DNA of 15,750 bases from Bacteroidales bacterium. Lineage in GTDB: Bacteria > Bacteroidota > Bacteroidia > Bacteroidales > Muribaculaceae. The DNA lies in assembly GCA_004554255.1 (NCBI GenBank), contig SFNC01000040.1, positions 1-15,750 on the forward strand, in the 5' to 3' direction. The position numbers were made by a program, and so were the translations under genes. Positions 13,878 through 15,750 of this stretch are shown one piece after another; positions within the stretch are counted from its first letter, which is position 1; each line of letters starts with the position of its first letter. The notes below the pieces were generated by a model that was given only the letters and a program-made list of their open reading frames with translations, searched no databases and was not told where the DNA came from.

Positions 13878-15203
13878 CTAATGGCTATCGGCAGCCTTGT
13901 TTTCGGCCTTACGGAGCTTCGCCGGTTTTACGCGAACCAGCGACATCGCCACAATTACAATAATTACAGCGATATAGGCCATGGTGAGATACATCAGTAT
14001 ATTATTGTCTTCCACCGGCGTGATGGTGGATATTACATTATCGCCGGGGTTGTTGTCCTCCTCGGGCAGCAGCTCGGGATCTATGCTGTAAAGCGAGTAC
14101 TTCCACTGCACAGTGTCGTTCCTGACGTAAACCAGAGCGGCGTTTCCGCGAACTAAAGTCTTTATGTCCGTATCGTCGGCAAAATAAACCGGATACTGTG
14201 CGCCCACCATCGCGGCCCATGCATCAATGCTGTCCGATGCTACTACCGCAACCATGGGTATATCCCTGTAATCCAGGTAAGTATACAGCTGATTTGCCAT
14301 GTGCGAGCGCGAAATTCCGTGTGCGGCAGGTTCCGAGACGCACAGAAGCATCATGCCGTTCGCCGACTCATCCATCAGGTCGGCGGTAATATCATCGCCG
14401 TCTGCATCTAAAATTGCTATTTCCGAGCCCTTGGCATTTTTTGCCGGCTCCTCACGGCGCACGAAGGTCCATTCGCCATCATCGGGCAGAGAATCAGCTA
14501 AGAACGCCTGTTCAACCCCGCCTTTTGAGTAAATATAACGCGGTTCCGGCACGGAAGCGGCATCGGATACCGGTTCTCCTACGGCAAACGGCCTGAAGTC
14601 CACAAGCGGCTGAACCGTGTAGCCGTAAAGGCTGAGTACCAGCGGATAAACCAGCGAAAAAATCAGTACCACCCACTGTATGGCGGGCTTTACAATTCCT
14701 TTTACACGTCTGTTCCAAAGCACCAGCAACACCGCGGCGGCAAGAAGAACCAGGTTTTTTGCGAAAGTCGCGCCATTGGAGATTATCAGCGCGTCGCCGA
14801 AACATCCGCAATCCGCAACCGGGTCCGTAAAATAAATCCATGCCGTAAGAGGAGTCATCACTGCCATAAATCCGGCCAGCACCCATGCCGACAGGCGCTT
14901 GAACGCTCCGGTAAGCAGCATTACACCCAGCGCGAATTCCACCGCCGCCAGCAGGAATGCCCCGGCTACAATCAGCTCATGCGGGAATGATACCCCCAAT
15001 GCCTGATTGTATTCGTTGAACTTGAATACCGTTCCCCACGGGTCAATTGCCTTGACCCATCCGGAAAAGATGAATACCGCGCCACACAGCACACGCAAAG
15101 CCCACACAGCCAAGAAGATACCATGGCTGTGCCCTGCGCCGCCGGCGGCACCGGCGTCAGCCCTGTTCTTCTTCTTTGAGTTTGATGATTCCGAAGACGG
15201 CAT
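13878..15203 (-). CDS. DoxX/MauE-like membrane protein (BT_3928 type)
   Basis: 441 residues. After a charged, Gly/Ala-rich start, four to five hydrophobic helices (about 29-50, 76-100, 104-126, 146-164 and 174-195) form the DoxX/MauE-like part. Motifs include FIFSGWVKAIDPWGTVFKF (44-62) and a conserved DCGCFGD (131-137) with C132 and C134 at a membrane edge. A large extracytoplasmic region (about 200-395) looks like a degenerate thioredoxin-like fold without a CxxC. A last helix (about 402-423) and a basic tail end the protein. The CxC motif near redox-linked MauE relatives suggests a thiol role; this is inference. The start overlaps the DUF1599 gene by 47 bases; no later ATG precedes the first helix. 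The next gene is tpiA, which has its own promoter. Confidence 0.87.
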   Translation of the reverse strand: MPSSESSNSKKKNRADAGAAGGAGHSHGIFLAVWALRVLCGAVFIFSGWVKAIDPWGTVFKFNEYNQALGVSFPHELIVAGAFLLAAVEFALGVMLLTGAFKRLSAWVLAGFMAVMTPLTAWIYFTDPVADCGCFGDALIISNGATFAKNLVLLAAAVLLVLWNRRVKGIVKPAIQWVVLIFSLVYPLVLSLYGYTVQPLVDFRPFAVGEPVSDAASVPEPRYIYSKGGVEQAFLADSLPDDGEWTFVRREEPAKNAKGSEIAILDADGDDITADLMDESANGMMLLCVSEPAAHGISRSHMANQLYTYLDYRDIPMVAVVASDSIDAWAAMVGAQYPVYFADDTDIKTLVRGNAALVYVRNDTVQWKYSLYSIDPELLPEEDNNPGDNVISTITPVEDNNILMYLTMAYIAVIIVIVAMSLVRVKPAKLRKAENKAADSH

Positions 15204-15702
15204 AATTTATCATGTCCATATAGTTAGCGTCTATTCCCTCGGAGACTACAGTCTGTCCGGCATGGTCCTCAATCTCCTTTACCCGTTCTATCTTCATGAG
15301 AATGAGGTCGGTATAGGACGGCACACGCATGCCACGCCAAGCCTCGTCGTAATCATGATTCTTCTTTATCATGAGCTCGCGGGCCTGTTCCGCTATTCTG
15401 TCATACAGCTCTATAGCCTGCTGCTGAGGCATGTCCTTGCTGTCCACATAGCCTTGCTCAAGCTGTATTATTCCGATTATTCCGTAGTTTACAATCGCGA
15501 TAAACTCAGGGAGAATACCCTCGCCGACAGCAGAGAATCCCTTTGTCTCCAACGAGCGTATGCGCTTTGCCTTGATAAAAATCTGATCTGTGATGGACGA
15601 CGGACGCATAATGCGCCAGGATGCGCCATAATCCTGCAACTTCTTCAAGAAAATATCGCGGCATTGCGCCATCGCCTGCGAAAACTCTTTGTTAGTGTCC
15701 AT
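15157..15702 (-). CDS. Tandem-repeat DUF1599 protein
   Basis: 181 residues made of two copies of the same all-helical unit. Copy 1 (about 6-84) contains KKLQDYGASWRIMR and ends NYGIIGIIQLEQG. Copy 2 (about 98-178) contains KKNHDYDEAWRGMR and ends NYAVFGIIKLKEEE. Both keep the K-x-x-D-Y and W-R-x-M-R signatures. DUF1599 was later named a nucleotide-modification-associated domain on the basis of phage gene neighbourhoods, as I recall it; nothing here besides the fold supports that role in this organism. No signal peptide is visible, so it is probably cytoplasmic. It overlaps the DoxX-like gene by 47 bases, suggesting co-transcription. The promoter may lie beyond the window edge. Confidence 0.88.
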   Translation of the reverse strand: MDTNKEFSQAMAQCRDIFLKKLQDYGASWRIMRPSSITDQIFIKAKRIRSLETKGFSAVGEGILPEFIAIVNYGIIGIIQLEQGYVDSKDMPQQQAIELYDRIAEQARELMIKKNHDYDEAWRGMRVPSYTDLILMKIERVKEIEDHAGQTVVSEGIDANYMDMINYAVFGIIKLKEEEQG

Positions 15703-15750
15703 TATTGATTCGTTGTTTAGACCCCGTTCCCCTCATCGCCTTAGCGCTTT

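Noticed and set aside
15703..15750. Right-edge sequence as the end of an upstream gene (minus-strand reading ...KALRR stop) or a divergent promoter
   Set aside because: Fewer than 50 bases are visible and neither reading has supporting evidence.

Overview
The window looks like ordinary chromosome from a member of the order Bacteroidales, possibly Muribaculaceae-like (the family is an inference). Three things point there. The promoters follow the Bacteroidota pattern (TTTG, a 19-20 base spacer, then TAnnTTTG). Several families are typical of the order (DUF4831, DUF4296, the BT_3928-type DoxX protein, tandem DUF1599). The gene order DUF1599 - BT_3928-like - tpiA - SPOR - folE is one I recall from Bacteroides. 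Every supported gene lies on the minus strand, so transcription runs from high to low coordinates. I see no tRNA, rRNA, insertion sequence, CRISPR array or phage gene.

In transcription order: (1) 15702-13878 holds a duplicated-domain DUF1599 protein overlapping a DoxX/MauE-like membrane protein. (2) tpiA (13787-13029) has its own promoter and a clear terminator. (3) 12952-6795 is a compact six-gene block: a secreted SPOR protein, folE, a DUF4296 lipoprotein, an unrecognised 77-residue protein, an ABC-F ATPase and an M13 metallopeptidase, ending at a strong terminator. Two joints in this block are ATGA stop/start overlaps and one is a 2-base gap. (4) 6660-5026 holds a promoter, a cobalamin riboswitch, an intrinsic terminator acting as its probable switch, an extra 12-bp hairpin, and a BtuF-type lipoprotein gene without btuC or btuD beside it. 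(5) 5000-1873 starts with a promoter for the bifunctional NAD(P)H-hydrate repair enzyme, continues through a DUF4831 secreted protein and a 5'-truncated OmpA-domain remnant, and ends at a terminator. (6) 1851-410 is a DUF2130 nuclease-like coiled-coil protein with its own promoter. (7) 369-82 is rpmH (ribosomal protein L34) with promoter and terminator.

Most genes are housekeeping or conserved envelope functions. The parts most worth following up are the multi-layered leader between the B12 aptamer and btuF, the small translationally coupled 77-residue protein, the OmpA remnant, and the lack of a visible promoter for the six-gene block. I found no convincing sign of a wholly new multi-gene system.
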